A stretch of DNA of 64,000 nt from Desulfosediminicola ganghwensis (GCF_005116675.2 NZ_CP050699.1:4335001-4399000), one strand, 5' to 3'. Positions 16,645 to 26,506 are shown, numbered from the stretch's first letter. Program-made: numbers and translations. Notes: a model not told the origin generated them from the letters alone.

Positions 16645-19185
16645 GTGGATCTTCATGATTTTTCACAAAAGCTCGCGGAAGCTACAAAGAACCTGAATGC
16701 AGAGGAGCGGGCTTCTTTGAAAAAAATCTTCGAAGGCGTTTCTGCGGAAGTTTTTAGCAAACCGGTCGAGGCGAGTGAACCTGTCGTCTCAGCAACCTGT
16801 AGCGCACCCGATGGACCTACCGAGCGTCACATACGCCTTAAAAAGAACTTTCTCAATCAGGTGCCAACCATCACCACCCACCGCGCGCGTGCCATCACCA
16901 AAATCGCCAAGGAAAACCCCGGACTACCCAAGGCCGTCCTCCGCGGTAAGTGCTTCAAATATTGCTGTGAGACTGCACCTCTGGTGATTCAGGACGATGA
17001 GCTCATCGTCGGTTCCCCCTGTGGCGCTCCCCGGGCCGGCTCCTTCTCTCCTGACATCGCATGGCGATGGGTCAAGGACGAAATCGATACCATCGGAACC
17101 CGTGCCCAGGACCCCTTCTTCATCTCTGAAGAAGATAAGAAGATCATGCGCGATGAGTTGTTCCCCTTCTGGGAAGGGCAATCCGTGGACGAGTATTGCG
17201 AGCAGCAGTACCGCGAAGCGGGTATGTGGGAAATTTCCGGTGAGTCGTATGTCACCGATTGCTCCTACCACGCTGTAAACGGCGGTGGCGACTCCAACCC
17301 CGGCTACGACGTGATCCTCATGAAAAAGGGCATGCTCGACATCAAAAGGGAAGCCGAAGAGAAACTTGCCGAACTCAATTACGAGAATCCCGATGACCTG
17401 GACAAGATCTACTTTTACAAGTCCCTCATCGACACTGCCGAAGGCGTGATGATCTACGCCAAGCGTATTTCTGATTACGCCTGCGAGCTGGCCGCCAAAG
17501 AGACCGATCCCAAGCGTAAAGCCGAGCTTGAGAAAATCTCTGCTATCAACGCCCGCGTTCCAGCCCACAAGCCCGAGACGTTCTGGGAAGCCATCCAGGC
17601 TGTCTGGACCGTTGAATCTCTCCTCATCGTAGAAGAGAACCAGACAGGCATGTCCATCGGCCGTGTGGACCAGTACATGTACCCCTACTTCAAGGCAGAC
17701 CTCGAAGCCGGTCGCATGACTGAGTACGAAGCCTTCGACCTGGCCGGTTGTATGCTGGTGAAGATGTCTGAGATGATGTGGCTCACCAGTGAAGATGCCT
17801 CCAAGTTCTTCGCAGGCTACCAACCCTTCGTCAACATGTGTGTAGGCGGTGTTGACCGTGACGGCATCGACGCCACCAACGATCTCACCTACCTGCTGAT
17901 GGATGCCGTTCGACACGTCAAGGTGTACCAGCCCTCCCTGGCCACCCGTGTCCATAATCGCTCGCCCCAGAAGTACCTGAAGAAGATTGTAGACGTGATC
18001 CGCGCCGGTATGGGCTTTCCTGCCATTCACTTCGACGATGCCCATATCAAGATGATGCTGGCCAAGGGCTGTTCCATCGAAGACGCTCGTGACTACTGTC
18101 TCATGGGTTGCGTGGAGCCACAGAAATCCGGTCGTCTCTACCAGTGGACCTCCACCGCTTACACCCAGTGGCCCATCTGTATCGAGATGGTACTCAACCA
18201 CGGCGTACCCCTCTGGTACCAGAAGCAAGTCTGCCCTGACATGGGCCCCCTCAATCAGTATCAGAGCTATGAGCAATTCGATACCGCGGTCAAGGAGATG
18301 ATCAAGCACGTGACCAAGTGGTCAAGCGTTGGAACCGTGATCTCCCAGCGTATCCACCGTCAGCTGGCGCCCAAGCCACTCATGTCCATGATGTACGAAG
18401 GATGCATGGAGTCCGGCAAGGACGTTTCCGCCGGAGGCGCCATGTACAACTTCGGCCCCGGTGTTGTCTGGAGTGGCCTTGCCACCCACGCCGACTCCAT
18501 GGCGGCCATCAAGAAGCTGGTCTTCGATGAAAAGAAGTACACACTCGCAGAATTGAACGAAGCCCTGAAGGCTGAATTCAAGGGTTACGAGCAGGTAAAG
18601 GCAGATTGTCTTGCTGCGCCCAAGTACGGCAACGACGACGATTACGCTGATCTCATCGTCAACGACCTCATCAACTTTACCGAGCGTGAGCACCGCAAAT
18701 ACAAGACCCTTTACTCTGTCTTGAGTCACGGCACTCTCTCCATCTCCAACAACACGCCCTTCGGTCAGCTCCTTGGAGCCTCCGCCAACGGACGTGATGC
18801 GTGGATGCCTCTCTCCGACGGTATCAGTCCAAGCCAGGGCGCCGACTACAAGGGCCCCACCGCCATCATAAAATCTGTCTCCAAAATGGCGTGTGACAGC
18901 ATGAACATCGGCATGGTTCACAACTTCAAGCTGATGAGTGGGCTTCTAGACACCCCCGAAGGGGAAAATGGCCTCATCTCCCTGCTCCGTACCGCCTGTA
19001 TGCTCGGCAACGGTGAGATGCAGTTCAACTATCTCGACAACGATACCTTGCTGGAAGCTCAGAAACATCCGGAAAAGTATCGCGATCTAGTGGTTCGGGT
19101 TGCCGGTTACAGCGCATTTTTCGTCGAGCTCTGCAAAGACGTTCAGGATGAAATCATCAGCAGAACAATGCTCAACGACATTTAA
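16645..19185 (+). CDS. cutC: Choline trimethylamine-lyase (glycyl radical enzyme)
   Basis: CutC cleaves choline to trimethylamine and acetaldehyde by radical chemistry inside the microcompartment. All residues known for the Desulfovibrio alaskensis enzyme fall at the same numbers here: Y208, D216, F395, C489 and E491 in GCVEPQ, Y506, and G821 in the radical loop RVAGYSAFF. The length (846 residues) is also the same. These rule out isethionate lyase, glycerol dehydratase or propanediol dehydratase. The N-terminal 50 residues form the extension expected for targeting to the shell. The start is GTG with GGAGG upstream. Codon use is strongly biased, which suggests high expression. Confidence 0.98.
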   Translation: MDLHDFSQKLAEATKNLNAEERASLKKIFEGVSAEVFSKPVEASEPVVSATCSAPDGPTERHIRLKKNFLNQVPTITTHRARAITKIAKENPGLPKAVLRGKCFKYCCETAPLVIQDDELIVGSPCGAPRAGSFSPDIAWRWVKDEIDTIGTRAQDPFFISEEDKKIMRDELFPFWEGQSVDEYCEQQYREAGMWEISGESYVTDCSYHAVNGGGDSNPGYDVILMKKGMLDIKREAEEKLAELNYENPDDLDKIYFYKSLIDTAEGVMIYAKRISDYACELAAKETDPKRKAELEKISAINARVPAHKPETFWEAIQAVWTVESLLIVEENQTGMSIGRVDQYMYPYFKADLEAGRMTEYEAFDLAGCMLVKMSEMMWLTSEDASKFFAGYQPFVNMCVGGVDRDGIDATNDLTYLLMDAVRHVKVYQPSLATRVHNRSPQKYLKKIVDVIRAGMGFPAIHFDDAHIKMMLAKGCSIEDARDYCLMGCVEPQKSGRLYQWTSTAYTQWPICIEMVLNHGVPLWYQKQVCPDMGPLNQYQSYEQFDTAVKEMIKHVTKWSSVGTVISQRIHRQLAPKPLMSMMYEGCMESGKDVSAGGAMYNFGPGVVWSGLATHADSMAAIKKLVFDEKKYTLAELNEALKAEFKGYEQVKADCLAAPKYGNDDDYADLIVNDLINFTEREHRKYKTLYSVLSHGTLSISNNTPFGQLLGASANGRDAWMPLSDGISPSQGADYKGPTAIIKSVSKMACDSMNIGMVHNFKLMSGLLDTPEGENGLISLLRTACMLGNGEMQFNYLDNDTLLEAQKHPEKYRDLVVRVAGYSAFFVELCKDVQDEIISRTMLNDI

Positions 19186-19237
19186 CAAGCCCGGCACCAG
19201 AGGGATTTGAGCCAGCAACCAACGACAACATACGGCA

Positions 19238-20164
19238 ATGGAAAGAAAAGCACTGATATTCAACATCCAGAAATACAATATGTATGATGGCCCCGGGGTA
19301 AGAACCCTGGTGTTCTTTCAGGGGTGTCCTCTTCGTTGCAAGTGGTGCTCAAATCCCGAAAGCCAGAAGAAAGCCCACCAGCTATTCTACAAGAGCAACA
19401 ACTGTGTCAACTGTGGCAGTTGTGCCAAGGTTTGCCCTGTTGGAATCCACACCATGACAACAGGGGGAATCCACCAGATCAACCGAGAAATTGAGTGCAT
19501 TGGCTGCAGGAAATGCGAAAAGGCCTGCGCCAAGTCTGCTCTTGCCATAACCGGTGAGCGGAAATCAATCTCTGAGCTGGTGGAAATAATCGAAGAAGAC
19601 AAACCGTTCTACGAAGTTTCCGGGGGCGGGGTCACCCTCGGTGGCGGAGAGGTGCTGATGCAGCCGGAGGCTGCGGCCAACCTGCTGCAGGTATGCAGGC
19701 ACAGGGGGCTCAACACCGCCATTGAAACCTGCGGCTATGCACGACTTGCCGTTATAGAAAAGGTGGCCGAATTTACTGATCTTTTTCTCTTCGACGTCAA
19801 GCATATGGACTCCGACCGTCATTACGAACTTACCGGTGTGCGTAACGAGATGATACTCACCAACCTCAAATGGTTGCTGGAAAATCGTCACCCTGTGAAA
19901 ATTCGTATGCCGCTGCTCAAAGGAGTGAATGACGGTGAACATGAGGTCAATCGCCTTATTGAGTTCCTCGGTCCATACCAGGATTTTAATAACTTCAAAG
20001 GAGTCGACCTTCTTCCATACCACAAGATGGGAGTCAACAAATACATGCAACTGGGATGGGAGTACCCTATTCAAGGGGACCCAAAACTCTCAGATGCAGA
20101 TTTGGAACGTATAGAAGCTCAAATTAAACAGCACAAGTTCCCGGTTGCCATTATACGCCACTAG
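19238..20164 (+). CDS. cutD: CutC-activating enzyme (radical SAM)
   Basis: This 308-residue protein installs the glycyl radical on CutC using S-adenosylmethionine. The radical SAM cysteines are C30, C34 and C37 (CPLRCKWC). Two ferredoxin-type [4Fe-4S] motifs follow at C56-C59-C62-C66 and C87-C90-C93-C97, the arrangement of glycyl-radical activases other than the pyruvate formate-lyase type. A glycine-rich SAM-contact segment (GGGVTLGGGE) follows near residue 129. It lies 52 nt after cutC, its substrate. Confidence 0.97.
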   Translation: MERKALIFNIQKYNMYDGPGVRTLVFFQGCPLRCKWCSNPESQKKAHQLFYKSNNCVNCGSCAKVCPVGIHTMTTGGIHQINREIECIGCRKCEKACAKSALAITGERKSISELVEIIEEDKPFYEVSGGGVTLGGGEVLMQPEAAANLLQVCRHRGLNTAIETCGYARLAVIEKVAEFTDLFLFDVKHMDSDRHYELTGVRNEMILTNLKWLLENRHPVKIRMPLLKGVNDGEHEVNRLIEFLGPYQDFNNFKGVDLLPYHKMGVNKYMQLGWEYPIQGDPKLSDADLERIEAQIKQHKFPVAIIRH

Positions 20165-20210
20165 GCCTGGCCCGGGCTACGAACACAAGCGATTGAAGGT
20201 GGAAATCACG

Positions 20211-20825
20211 ATGGACGCACTTGGGTTTATTGAAACAAAAGGATTGCTGGCCGCAGTTGAAGCGGCAGACGCAATGGTCAAGGCCGCCGCTGTTCGGTTG
20301 ATTGAGAAAAATCTCGTTGGCGCGGGACTGGTAACCATCACCGTATCCGGAGAGGTTTCCGCCGTCAGGGCCTCGGTTGATGCCGGGGTCACCGCAGTAA
20401 ATCGCATCCAGGGGGCGGTATTGGTCTCGCAGCATGTTATCGCCCGTCCCTATGAAGAGATGGCCACACTCATCGGCACAGGAGGTGACCTCACTCCACC
20501 CGCATTGCCTTCTGGCAAGGATGGCGGAGGCGAAACTGCTTCTGAGCAAGCATCTGATTCAACCGCACAACCGGACGAGATAGCCACCGCAGCCCAGGAT
20601 GAAGCCCCGAAAGCTGCCACGGTTGAGAAGACAGGGCCTAAAAAAGAAGAACCTGCTCCAACCAAAACCGGGGTATTGCCAATATCGGGTTTGAAAAGAC
20701 TGACTGTCAGCAAATTACGGCAAATTGCCCTTGGGTTGAGCGGGATCAGTCTCACTGAATTGGAGATCAGGAAGGCGACAAAGAAAAAATTGATCGAAGC
20801 TATCGTAACCGTTACAGATAGATAG
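20211..20825 (+). CDS. BMC-H shell protein with a C-terminal Rho-N/SAP-like domain
   Basis: Residues 1-88 form one BMC fold (MDALGFIETKGLLAAVEAAD...), closely related to the PduA-type hexamer proteins of the locus. A flexible, acidic, Ala/Pro/Glu-rich linker spans about 95-150. The last 50 residues (LKRLTVSKLRQIALGL ... KKKLIEAI) have the helix-extended-helix pattern of Rho N-terminal or SAP domains, which often bind nucleic acid or proteins. Extended BMC-H proteins such as PduK exist, but their tails are usually Cys-rich rather than this type. The extension probably faces the lumen or cytosol as a tether. The start at 20211 is chosen because earlier starts overlap cutD and would add non-homologous residues. 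Confidence 0.85.
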   Translation: MDALGFIETKGLLAAVEAADAMVKAAAVRLIEKNLVGAGLVTITVSGEVSAVRASVDAGVTAVNRIQGAVLVSQHVIARPYEEMATLIGTGGDLTPPALPSGKDGGGETASEQASDSTAQPDEIATAAQDEAPKAATVEKTGPKKEEPAPTKTGVLPISGLKRLTVSKLRQIALGLSGISLTELEIRKATKKKLIEAIVTVTDR

Positions 20826-20835
20826 GAGTATTCAC

Positions 20836-22278
20836 ATGGTAGACAAGGATTTATTGTCGATTCAGGAAGCCCGTTCCCTGGTTCGCGCCGCGAAAAAAGC
20901 GCAGGCGGAATTTGGTCAATATGACCAGGAGCGAGTCGACAGCATTATCAAGGCTATTGCTGATGCCGCCAAAGAGCAGGCCGAGCCGCTGGCAGCCCTG
21001 GCGGTTGAAGAAACCGGCTTCGGAATTGTTCGCGACAAGAAGGCGAAAAACCTTCTGGCGAGTGAAGGTCTGTATGAAGCCATCAAGGACATGAAGACCA
21101 TAGGTGTCCTGAATGAAGACAAGGAACAAAAGCTGGTTGAAATCGCGGTACCGATGGGTGTTATAGCAGGTATCATCCCTTCTACCAACCCGACTTCCAC
21201 AACCATCTACAAATCGATCATTGCCCTGAAGTCAGGCAACGCCATCGTCTTCACCCCTCATCCCAGTGCTAAAGCATGCATTGGCAAGAGCGTGGCAATG
21301 ATCCGCAAGACTCTGCATGAATGCGGTGCCAACGAAGACATGGTCAGCGTTATGAGTGTGCCCACCATCCAGGGAAGCGGCGAACTCATGAAAGTTGTCG
21401 ACCTCATTCTTGCCACCGGCGGACCGGGAATGGTGAAAGCTGCATACAGTTCCGGCACCCCTGCCCTTGGCGTAGGTGCCGGCAACGTACCATCCTTTAT
21501 CGAACGAAGTGCCGATGTTGAAGATGCTGTTACTAAAATCTTCTCCAGTAAAACGTTTGATAACGGTACCGTATGTGCGTCGGAACAGGCCATCGTCACC
21601 GAATCCGTTATCGCCGATAAAGTCAAATCGACCCTTATCGCCCACGGCGGGTACTTCCTGAAAGGCGAAGAGCTTGAGCAAGTAAAACGTGTCATGGAAC
21701 GTGCCAACGGCAGCATGAACCCTGACATTGTCGGCCGCGATGCCGGGTATATTGCCAGCCTCGCAGGCATCAGCATCCCGGCAAATGTGCGACTGCTCAT
21801 TTCCGATGAAAAAGGCATTGGCCCCAATTATCCTTTTTCAAAAGAGAAACTCACCGCCCTGCTCGGCTTCTACGTGGTCGAAGACTGGCAGGAAGCATGT
21901 GAAACGTGCCATGCCCTTCTTGAAAATGGCGGTATCGGCCACTCCCTTAGTATTCACTCGACCAATGAAGAGGTTATCCGCGAGTTTGGACTGCGAAAAC
22001 CTGTATCGAGAATACTGGTTAATACCCCCTCCACCCAGGGCGCAGTAGGTATCACAACTTCACTCTTCCCTTCATTCACCCTTGGTTGCGGTACGGTCGG
22101 CGGCAGCTCGACTTCTGACAATGTCACTCCGCTCAACCTGATGAATATCAGAAGGGTTGCCTATGATCTGGGCAACAGCCCCTGTGAAGTAGCTGCTCCG
22201 GATAGCACTGGTAGCGAAACAATAGATGTCAATGCGATCACAGCAATGATCGTCAAACAGTTGAAAGAGATGGTTTAA
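20836..22278 (+). CDS. CoA-acylating acetaldehyde dehydrogenase (active copy)
   Basis: This enzyme oxidises the acetaldehyde released by CutC to acetyl-CoA with NAD+. The 480-residue protein keeps the nucleophile C247 in [10 protein letters not shown], the nucleotide motif ATGGPGM, and GVGAGN. The last 20 residues ([17 protein letters not shown]) form an amphipathic helix behind a linker, typical of a C-terminal encapsulation peptide. GGAG lies nine nt before the ATG. It corresponds to CutF of other choline loci. Confidence 0.95.
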   Translation: MVDKDLLSIQEARSLVRAAKKAQAEFGQYDQERVDSIIKAIADAAKEQAEPLAALAVEETGFGIVRDKKAKNLLASEGLYEAIKDMKTIGVLNEDKEQKLVEIAVPMGVIAGIIPSTNPTSTTIYKSIIALKSGNAIVFTPHPSAKACIGKSVAMIRKTLHECGANEDMVSVMSVPTIQGSGELMKVVDLILATGGPGMVKAAYSSGTPALGVGAGNVPSFIERSADVEDAVTKIFSSKTFDNGTVCASEQAIVTESVIADKVKSTLIAHGGYFLKGEELEQVKRVMERANGSMNPDIVGRDAGYIASLAGISIPANVRLLISDEKGIGPNYPFSKEKLTALLGFYVVEDWQEACETCHALLENGGIGHSLSIHSTNEEVIREFGLRKPVSRILVNTPSTQGAVGITTSLFPSFTLGCGTVGGSSTSDNVTPLNLMNIRRVAYDLGNSPCEVAAPDSTGSETIDVNAITAMIVKQLKEMV

Positions 22279-22338
22279 CCCCAAGCCAGTTGAGCTCGGT
22301 AAATCATCAGCAAACAATAACAATGCAAGGAGAATATC

Positions 22339-22623
22339 ATGTCCTCTTCGAACGCTCTTGGAATGATTGAAACAAAAGGTCTCGTTGGTGCTGTGGAAGC
22401 AGCAGATGCAATGGTCAAAGCCGCCAACGTAACACTTGTCGGTAAGTCTCAGGTTGGCGGTGGACTCGTTACCGTCATGGTTCGCGGCGATGTCGGTGCA
22501 GTCAAGGCTGCTACCGATGCAGGTGCCGCAGCCGCCGCAAATGTTGGTGAACTGATCAGCGTTCACGTTATCCCACGCCCCCATAGCGAGGTGGAGACCA
22601 TCCTCCCCAAGGCGGAAGCCTAA
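22339..22623 (+). CDS. BMC-H shell protein, PduA type (copy 1)
   Basis: A single 94-residue BMC domain forms the hexamers that tile the shell facets. It shows the family core [20 protein letters not shown] and the pore-loop [17 protein letters not shown]. It is about 85% identical to the copy at 26142. AAGGAG precedes the start. A strong hairpin follows the gene. Confidence 0.96.
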   Translation: MSSSNALGMIETKGLVGAVEAADAMVKAANVTLVGKSQVGGGLVTVMVRGDVGAVKAATDAGAAAAANVGELISVHVIPRPHSEVETILPKAEA

Positions 22624-22640
22624 GCAGTGATGGATATTGA

Positions 22641-22664
22641 AGAAGGGGCGCTTACGCCCCTTCT
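22641..22664 (+). promoter_or_regulatory. Perfect hairpin between shell and pduL genes
   Basis: AGAAGGGGCG (22641-22650) pairs with CGCCCCTTCT (22655-22664) around CTTA. The following sequence CAGATCTCTTT is only weakly T-rich, so it may be a partial terminator or an RNA-stabilising element that raises shell protein output over downstream genes. Confidence 0.7.
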
Positions 22665-22751
22665 CAGATCTCTTTAGCAGGTATATCTATTGCGGTTTGA
22701 AGGGATTTGAAGTTGCAGGTAAACAAACATTGGTCTGAAAGTACAGTAAGT

Positions 22752-23414
22752 ATGAACGAGAAAGATTTTACAGCCATACTGGAAGGTATCTTAAGAAACG
22801 TTGTTGAACAAATCGGCACCGGAACACCTGGGAATGACTGCAGCACCATAAAAGATCCCATTCCTGTCGAGTTGTCAGGCCGACATGTACATTTGAGTGA
22901 AAGTGATGCCCTGGCATTGTTCGGGACCTCCCTTACTCCAGTGCGGGAACTCTCCCAGCCAGGTCAGTTCTTGTGCAAAGAGCGGGTCAGGTTGATTGGC
23001 CCCAAAGGGGTGATGGATAATGTGGCGGTTCTTGGCCCTTCCCGGGATAGCTCCCAGGTGGAAATTTCCAAGACCGATTGCCGCATTCTCGGTATCGATG
23101 CACCGGTTCGACAGTCCGGCGACATTGCAAGTACTCCAGGCATAATACTTGCCTCTCAGACCGGCATCGTCGGTCTTGAAGAAGGGGTGATCGTGGCCGC
23201 CCGCCACATCCATATGTCGCCTGAAGATTCCCGCAGATTTGGCGTATCTGATAGAGACAAGGTCCAGGTTCAGCTGGACGGAGACCGTCCGCTGACCCTT
23301 CAGGATGTACTGGTTCGTGTTGATCCATCATTCAAGCTCGCCATGCACATCGACCCGGATGAGGGCAACAGTGCCGGATGGAACAATGCCGTAACAGGGC
23401 ACATCGTCTGCTAG
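22752..23414 (+). CDS. pduL: PduL-type phosphotransacylase
   Basis: PduL converts acetyl-CoA and phosphate to acetyl phosphate, regenerating CoA inside the compartment. The 220-residue product has the two duplicated PduL domains, each with its zinc-binding histidine motif (GRHVHLS and ARHIHMSPED). The first 20 residues (NEKDFTAILEGILRNVVEQI) form an amphipathic helix like known encapsulation peptides. A TTG at 22707 would add 15 residues and has a better-spaced AAGGG; the ATG at 22752 is preferred because it puts the targeting helix at the N terminus. Confidence 0.94.
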   Translation: MNEKDFTAILEGILRNVVEQIGTGTPGNDCSTIKDPIPVELSGRHVHLSESDALALFGTSLTPVRELSQPGQFLCKERVRLIGPKGVMDNVAVLGPSRDSSQVEISKTDCRILGIDAPVRQSGDIASTPGIILASQTGIVGLEEGVIVAARHIHMSPEDSRRFGVSDRDKVQVQLDGDRPLTLQDVLVRVDPSFKLAMHIDPDEGNSAGWNNAVTGHIVC

Positions 23415-23427
23415 CAGGTGATTTATT

Positions 23428-24243
23428 ATGGATTTCGAAGCAATTAATCGGCAGATCAGCCTGGTAGAGAGCTGTATTGACCACACCATACCGGTTCAAC
23501 CGAACGAAAAGCTCTACGTTGGTGTCGACCTGGGAACCGCCTATATCGTGGTCGTGGTACTGAACAATGAGAAGCAGCCTGTTGCCTGCGCGATGGAATT
23601 CAGCCAGGTAATCAAGGACGGGCTTGTGGTCGACTATATCGGTGCCACCAGGATTGTCCGAAAACTTGTGAACGAGCTGAACCAGCGGCTGGGCAGAGAA
23701 CTGACCCACACGGCCATCGCCGTGCCGCCGGGAACCGGGAGCAAGGACTGCAAAACCCACAGTTACGTCGTGGAGAGTGCTGGCCTGGAGGTTACCGCTG
23801 TTCTTGATGAGCCGACCGCAGCCAATGGAGTGCTTGGCCTGCAGAATGGGGTCATTGTCGATATTGGCGGAGGTACAACCGGCCTCTCCGTTCTTGATAA
23901 GGGGCAAGTTGTTTACGTGGCTGATGAGCCAACCGGTGGCACTCATCTCACCCTCGTTCTGGCAGGTAATTACGGCATCAGCTTTAGCGAAGGTGAAGAG
24001 TTAAAGAAACAGAACGATCGGCATGATGAAATTCTTCCTATAGTCCGCCCTGTCATCCAGAAAATGGCCACCATAGTCAACAGTCATATCCATGGCCGCC
24101 AAATTTCAAATATACACCTCGTCGGCGGCACCTGTTGCCTCACGGGCATGGAAAAAATCATGGAAAAGGAAATCGGTATTCCGGTTTACAAGCCCGCCAA
24201 TCCTTTTCTGGTTACACCGCTTGGAATTGCACTCAATTGCTGA
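23428..24243 (+). CDS. eutJ: EutJ-like actin-fold chaperone
   Basis: The 271-residue protein has the actin/Hsp70 ATPase pattern: phosphate-1 motif VGVDLGTAYIVVVVL near residue 32, DEPTAAN near 131, phosphate-2 GGGTTGLS near 149, and the adenosine motif HLVGGTCCLTG near 232. EutJ is encoded in many ethanolamine and glycyl-radical BMC loci and is thought to help enzyme assembly or reactivation. No cobalamin enzyme is present here, so an assembly role fits better than reactivation. Confidence 0.92.
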   Translation: MDFEAINRQISLVESCIDHTIPVQPNEKLYVGVDLGTAYIVVVVLNNEKQPVACAMEFSQVIKDGLVVDYIGATRIVRKLVNELNQRLGRELTHTAIAVPPGTGSKDCKTHSYVVESAGLEVTAVLDEPTAANGVLGLQNGVIVDIGGGTTGLSVLDKGQVVYVADEPTGGTHLTLVLAGNYGISFSEGEELKKQNDRHDEILPIVRPVIQKMATIVNSHIHGRQISNIHLVGGTCCLTGMEKIMEKEIGIPVYKPANPFLVTPLGIALNC

Positions 24244-24245
24244 TT

Positions 24246-24851
24246 ATGGAGAAGATGGTGGATGTAAATGAACTCGTCCGGACGATTGCTCAGGAAGTGA
24301 TCAGGCAACTACAGGGACAGCAGAAAAAGAAGTGCATCATGGTACTGACTGATAAGAACGACGTTTCAGCTGATACCCTTCATGACCTGGTCGGGACTGA
24401 CAGCGAGTTGCTGTATATTGGCGACAGTTCAGTCAACAGGGAAATAGACCGCTACATCCTACCTTATCTTTCCTGTAGCGATATGGCAGATCTCGCCAAC
24501 GGCAGAGCAGACGGGGCCCCCATGACCGAAGTATTAAAGTTGTTGCTGGCCGGTACAGCGATCGAAGCGGTTGACTACGAGCACCGTCGCTACAGCGAGA
24601 CTGCTCCAGGCCCACTCTTTCTGCTCTACGAAAAGTATATGGAAACCCTGAGCGGTTACGGACTTAAACCGTTCAAGCATAAGCAGCCGGAATATATACG
24701 ATGCTGGGAGCCACTGATTACGGAGCAGGTCGTGGCCAATACCAAGCAGCAGGGAGCATCTCTCCTGCAGACGCTCACCAGTGCCCAGGTCACCCCTTTA
24801 GCAGCTGAAGCTGCCAAAGATCTAAATATTATAATTAATAAATGTCTATGA
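24246..24851 (+). CDS. BMC-associated protein, PduM/Eut-hypothetical-like
   Basis: The 201-residue protein starts with an amphipathic helix (VDVNELVRTIAQEVIRQLQ) that matches encapsulation peptides, so it is probably a lumen protein. The rest contains an alpha/beta part (CIMVLTDKNDVSADTL...) and a helical C-terminal half. It resembles, from memory, the hypothetical proteins of Eut and glycyl-radical loci and the structural protein PduM. No catalytic motif is evident. The ATG at 24246 or that at 24255 could be used. It starts 2 nt after eutJ ends. Confidence 0.75.
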   Translation: MEKMVDVNELVRTIAQEVIRQLQGQQKKKCIMVLTDKNDVSADTLHDLVGTDSELLYIGDSSVNREIDRYILPYLSCSDMADLANGRADGAPMTEVLKLLLAGTAIEAVDYEHRRYSETAPGPLFLLYEKYMETLSGYGLKPFKHKQPEYIRCWEPLITEQVVANTKQQGASLLQTLTSAQVTPLAAEAAKDLNIIINKCL

Positions 24852-24864
24852 GGGCTTAAGCCGT

Positions 24865-25137
24865 ATGATTATCTGCAAGGTTATAGGCAACGTCTGGGCA
24901 ACCAGAAAGAAAGAATCGCTGAACGGTCTGAAGTTAATGGTTGTTCGCCGTATTGATGCCAACCAGGACGAGGAAGGTGCGGCGGCCGACAGCTTTGTTG
25001 CTGTGGACTGCGTAGGCGCTGGAATCGGAGAACCGGTACTGGTGGCCACAGGGAGTTCTGCACGTATGGCATTGAGGAATCAGGACAGCCCGGTCGACGC
25101 GGCAATCATCGGCATAATAGACGGCAGCGACGGCTGA
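24865..25137 (+). CDS. eutN: BMC-P pentamer vertex protein (EutN/CcmL type)
   Basis: The 90-residue product carries the EutN/CcmL signature: MIICKVIGNVWATRKKESLNG at the start and VDCVGAGIGEPVLVATGSSAR in the middle. Such proteins form pentamers that cap the twelve shell vertices. It is the only BMC-P gene in the locus, so it should supply all vertices. Confidence 0.96.
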   Translation: MIICKVIGNVWATRKKESLNGLKLMVVRRIDANQDEEGAAADSFVAVDCVGAGIGEPVLVATGSSARMALRNQDSPVDAAIIGIIDGSDG

Positions 25138-25196
25138 TCCCATTAGGATTGCTGGGAAATGTCTGTTGTGCAAATTCCACATTATTGGATGTAACA

Positions 25197-25772
25197 GTGC
25201 GTAATCATAATCAATTCATCGACGTGGACACGCTCGGCATTGTCGAGGTGCAATCCATCGCCGGCGGCGTAGAACTCGCCGATACGATGATGAAAACGGC
25301 CGATATCCGGCTTATGAGAGCTGCGACTATCTGCTCCGGAAGGTATCTGATCTTTGTGGCCGGTGACAGGGCGGCGGTTTCCAGTTCCGTGCAAACGGCC
25401 CGTGAATCAGGCCGGTCTCTGAAAGGCAGCTTCATCATCTCGAATGCCTCATCTGAGTTGTTGAATGTCCTGCAACGAGACGGGCAACCTGCAGAGGGTG
25501 ATGCAATAGGCATAGTTGAATGCCGTTCTGTCGCCGCGGGCATTGCCGCCGCAGATAGGGCTGCCAAACGTTCAGCCATTCAACTACTCCGGCTGGTGAC
25601 AGGGCAGGGTATTAATGGAAAATCCTATTTCGTTCTCAGTGGCGACGTTGCATCCGTACGAGAAGCCACCGAAAACGCAGAAGCAGCTCTTGGCAAAAAC
25701 CTTGTGGAGGCGGTCGTTATACCTCGACCCGATGCCTCCGTCGTCAGTTCTCTCATCAGGGGAGTGAGGTAA
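25197..25772 (+). CDS. Tandem-domain BMC shell protein, PduT-like with pore Cys
   Basis: Two BMC folds span about residues 12-95 and 100-185 of 191. The first half carries TIC46SGRY at the position where PduT has the cysteine that binds a [4Fe-4S] cluster in the trimer pore. The protein could therefore move electrons across the shell; this is inference from the PduT family. The GTG at 25197 is chosen because TTG at 25149 has no suitably spaced ribosome binding site. The gene ends 3 nt before the next. Confidence 0.9.
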   Translation: MRNHNQFIDVDTLGIVEVQSIAGGVELADTMMKTADIRLMRAATICSGRYLIFVAGDRAAVSSSVQTARESGRSLKGSFIISNASSELLNVLQRDGQPAEGDAIGIVECRSVAAGIAAADRAAKRSAIQLLRLVTGQGINGKSYFVLSGDVASVREATENAEAALGKNLVEAVVIPRPDASVVSSLIRGVR

Positions 25773-25775
25773 ATC

Positions 25776-26114
25776 ATGAAGAAAAAACTTGTAGAACAAA
25801 GCAATATCGAATCCTTCATCTGCCAGGCAAATGGTGCCATCTATGTTGACAGCACCATGATCCTGACCCCAGGTGCAAAGGATGAACTGAGTAAACGGAA
25901 GATCAGGACCGTTCGTGATGCCAAACCGGCTGCGTGTTGCGGCGGCTACCACGCCTGCCCTGCCCGTCTCTGCGACGGTGTTGCCGAAGATGCCGATTTT
26001 GAACGACTTTTTTACGGAGTGGCTGCAATGGTAAAAGAGGAGTACGGCATTGAGGATCCTGAAAAGCTGAAGGAAATCAGTCACCAGATCGTACAGACCC
26101 TCAAAAAATTATAA
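25776..26114 (+). CDS. Uncharacterised BMC-locus protein with a Cys cluster
   Basis: The 112-residue protein starts with a segment (IYVDSTMILTPGAKDELSKRKI) that resembles the short N-terminal module shared by EutQ/EutT-type BMC proteins. It then has a cysteine group CCGG-x4-C-x3-C near residues 50-62 and a helical C-terminal half with a possible amphipathic helix. The four cysteines could hold a metal or Fe-S cluster. I do not recognise the family. Its place between a PduT-like shell gene and a BMC-H gene suggests a redox or assembly role. Confidence 0.75.
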   Translation: MKKKLVEQSNIESFICQANGAIYVDSTMILTPGAKDELSKRKIRTVRDAKPAACCGGYHACPARLCDGVAEDADFERLFYGVAAMVKEEYGIEDPEKLKEISHQIVQTLKKL

Positions 26115-26141
26115 TTTAACGAAATAAAGGAGAAACCGAAA

Positions 26142-26417
26142 ATGAGTGCACTTGGAATGATAGAGACAAGAGGACTTGTCGGCGCAGTAGAAGCCGCCGA
26201 TGCCATGGTAAAAGCTGCTAACGTTGAGCTTGTCGGCCGCGAACAGGTCGGTGGCGGACTGGTAACAGTTCTGGTACGCGGTGACGTGGGTGCGGTGAAA
26301 GCTGCCACAGATGCAGGTGCCGCCGCTGCCGAGCGTGTCGGGGAATTGAAAAGCGTTCATGTCATCCCCCGTCCGCACAGTGAAGTTGAAATAATCCTGC
26401 CCAAAGCGCAGGGGTAA
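26142..26417 (+). CDS. BMC-H shell protein, PduA type (copy 2)
   Basis: This 91-residue single BMC domain is about 85% identical to the copy at 22339. They differ mainly at the N terminus, in the pore-proximal segment ([10 protein letters not shown] versus [10 protein letters not shown]) and at the tail. Both should form facet hexamers and may mix in one shell. AAGGAG precedes the ATG. Confidence 0.96.
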   Translation: MSALGMIETRGLVGAVEAADAMVKAANVELVGREQVGGGLVTVLVRGDVGAVKAATDAGAAAAERVGELKSVHVIPRPHSEVEIILPKAQG

Positions 26418-26506
26418 GAATTCAATCCGGTTGGTATTTCGCCTGCCCGTCAGGTTCTGTAGTCTGAACCCTCGGGCTTGTTATTGATGTACGTGGAGTA
26501 TTGAGT

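Noticed and set aside
16924-18309. A 461-codon open frame on the strand opposite cutC
   Set aside because: It is an antisense shadow caused by the biased codon use of cutC. It has no ribosome binding site and no family pattern, while cutC is certain.
16645-19185. Reading the glycyl radical enzyme as isethionate lyase, glycerol or propanediol dehydratase
   Set aside because: All CutC choline-site residues and numbering (Y208, D216, F395, C489, E491, Y506, G821) are kept.
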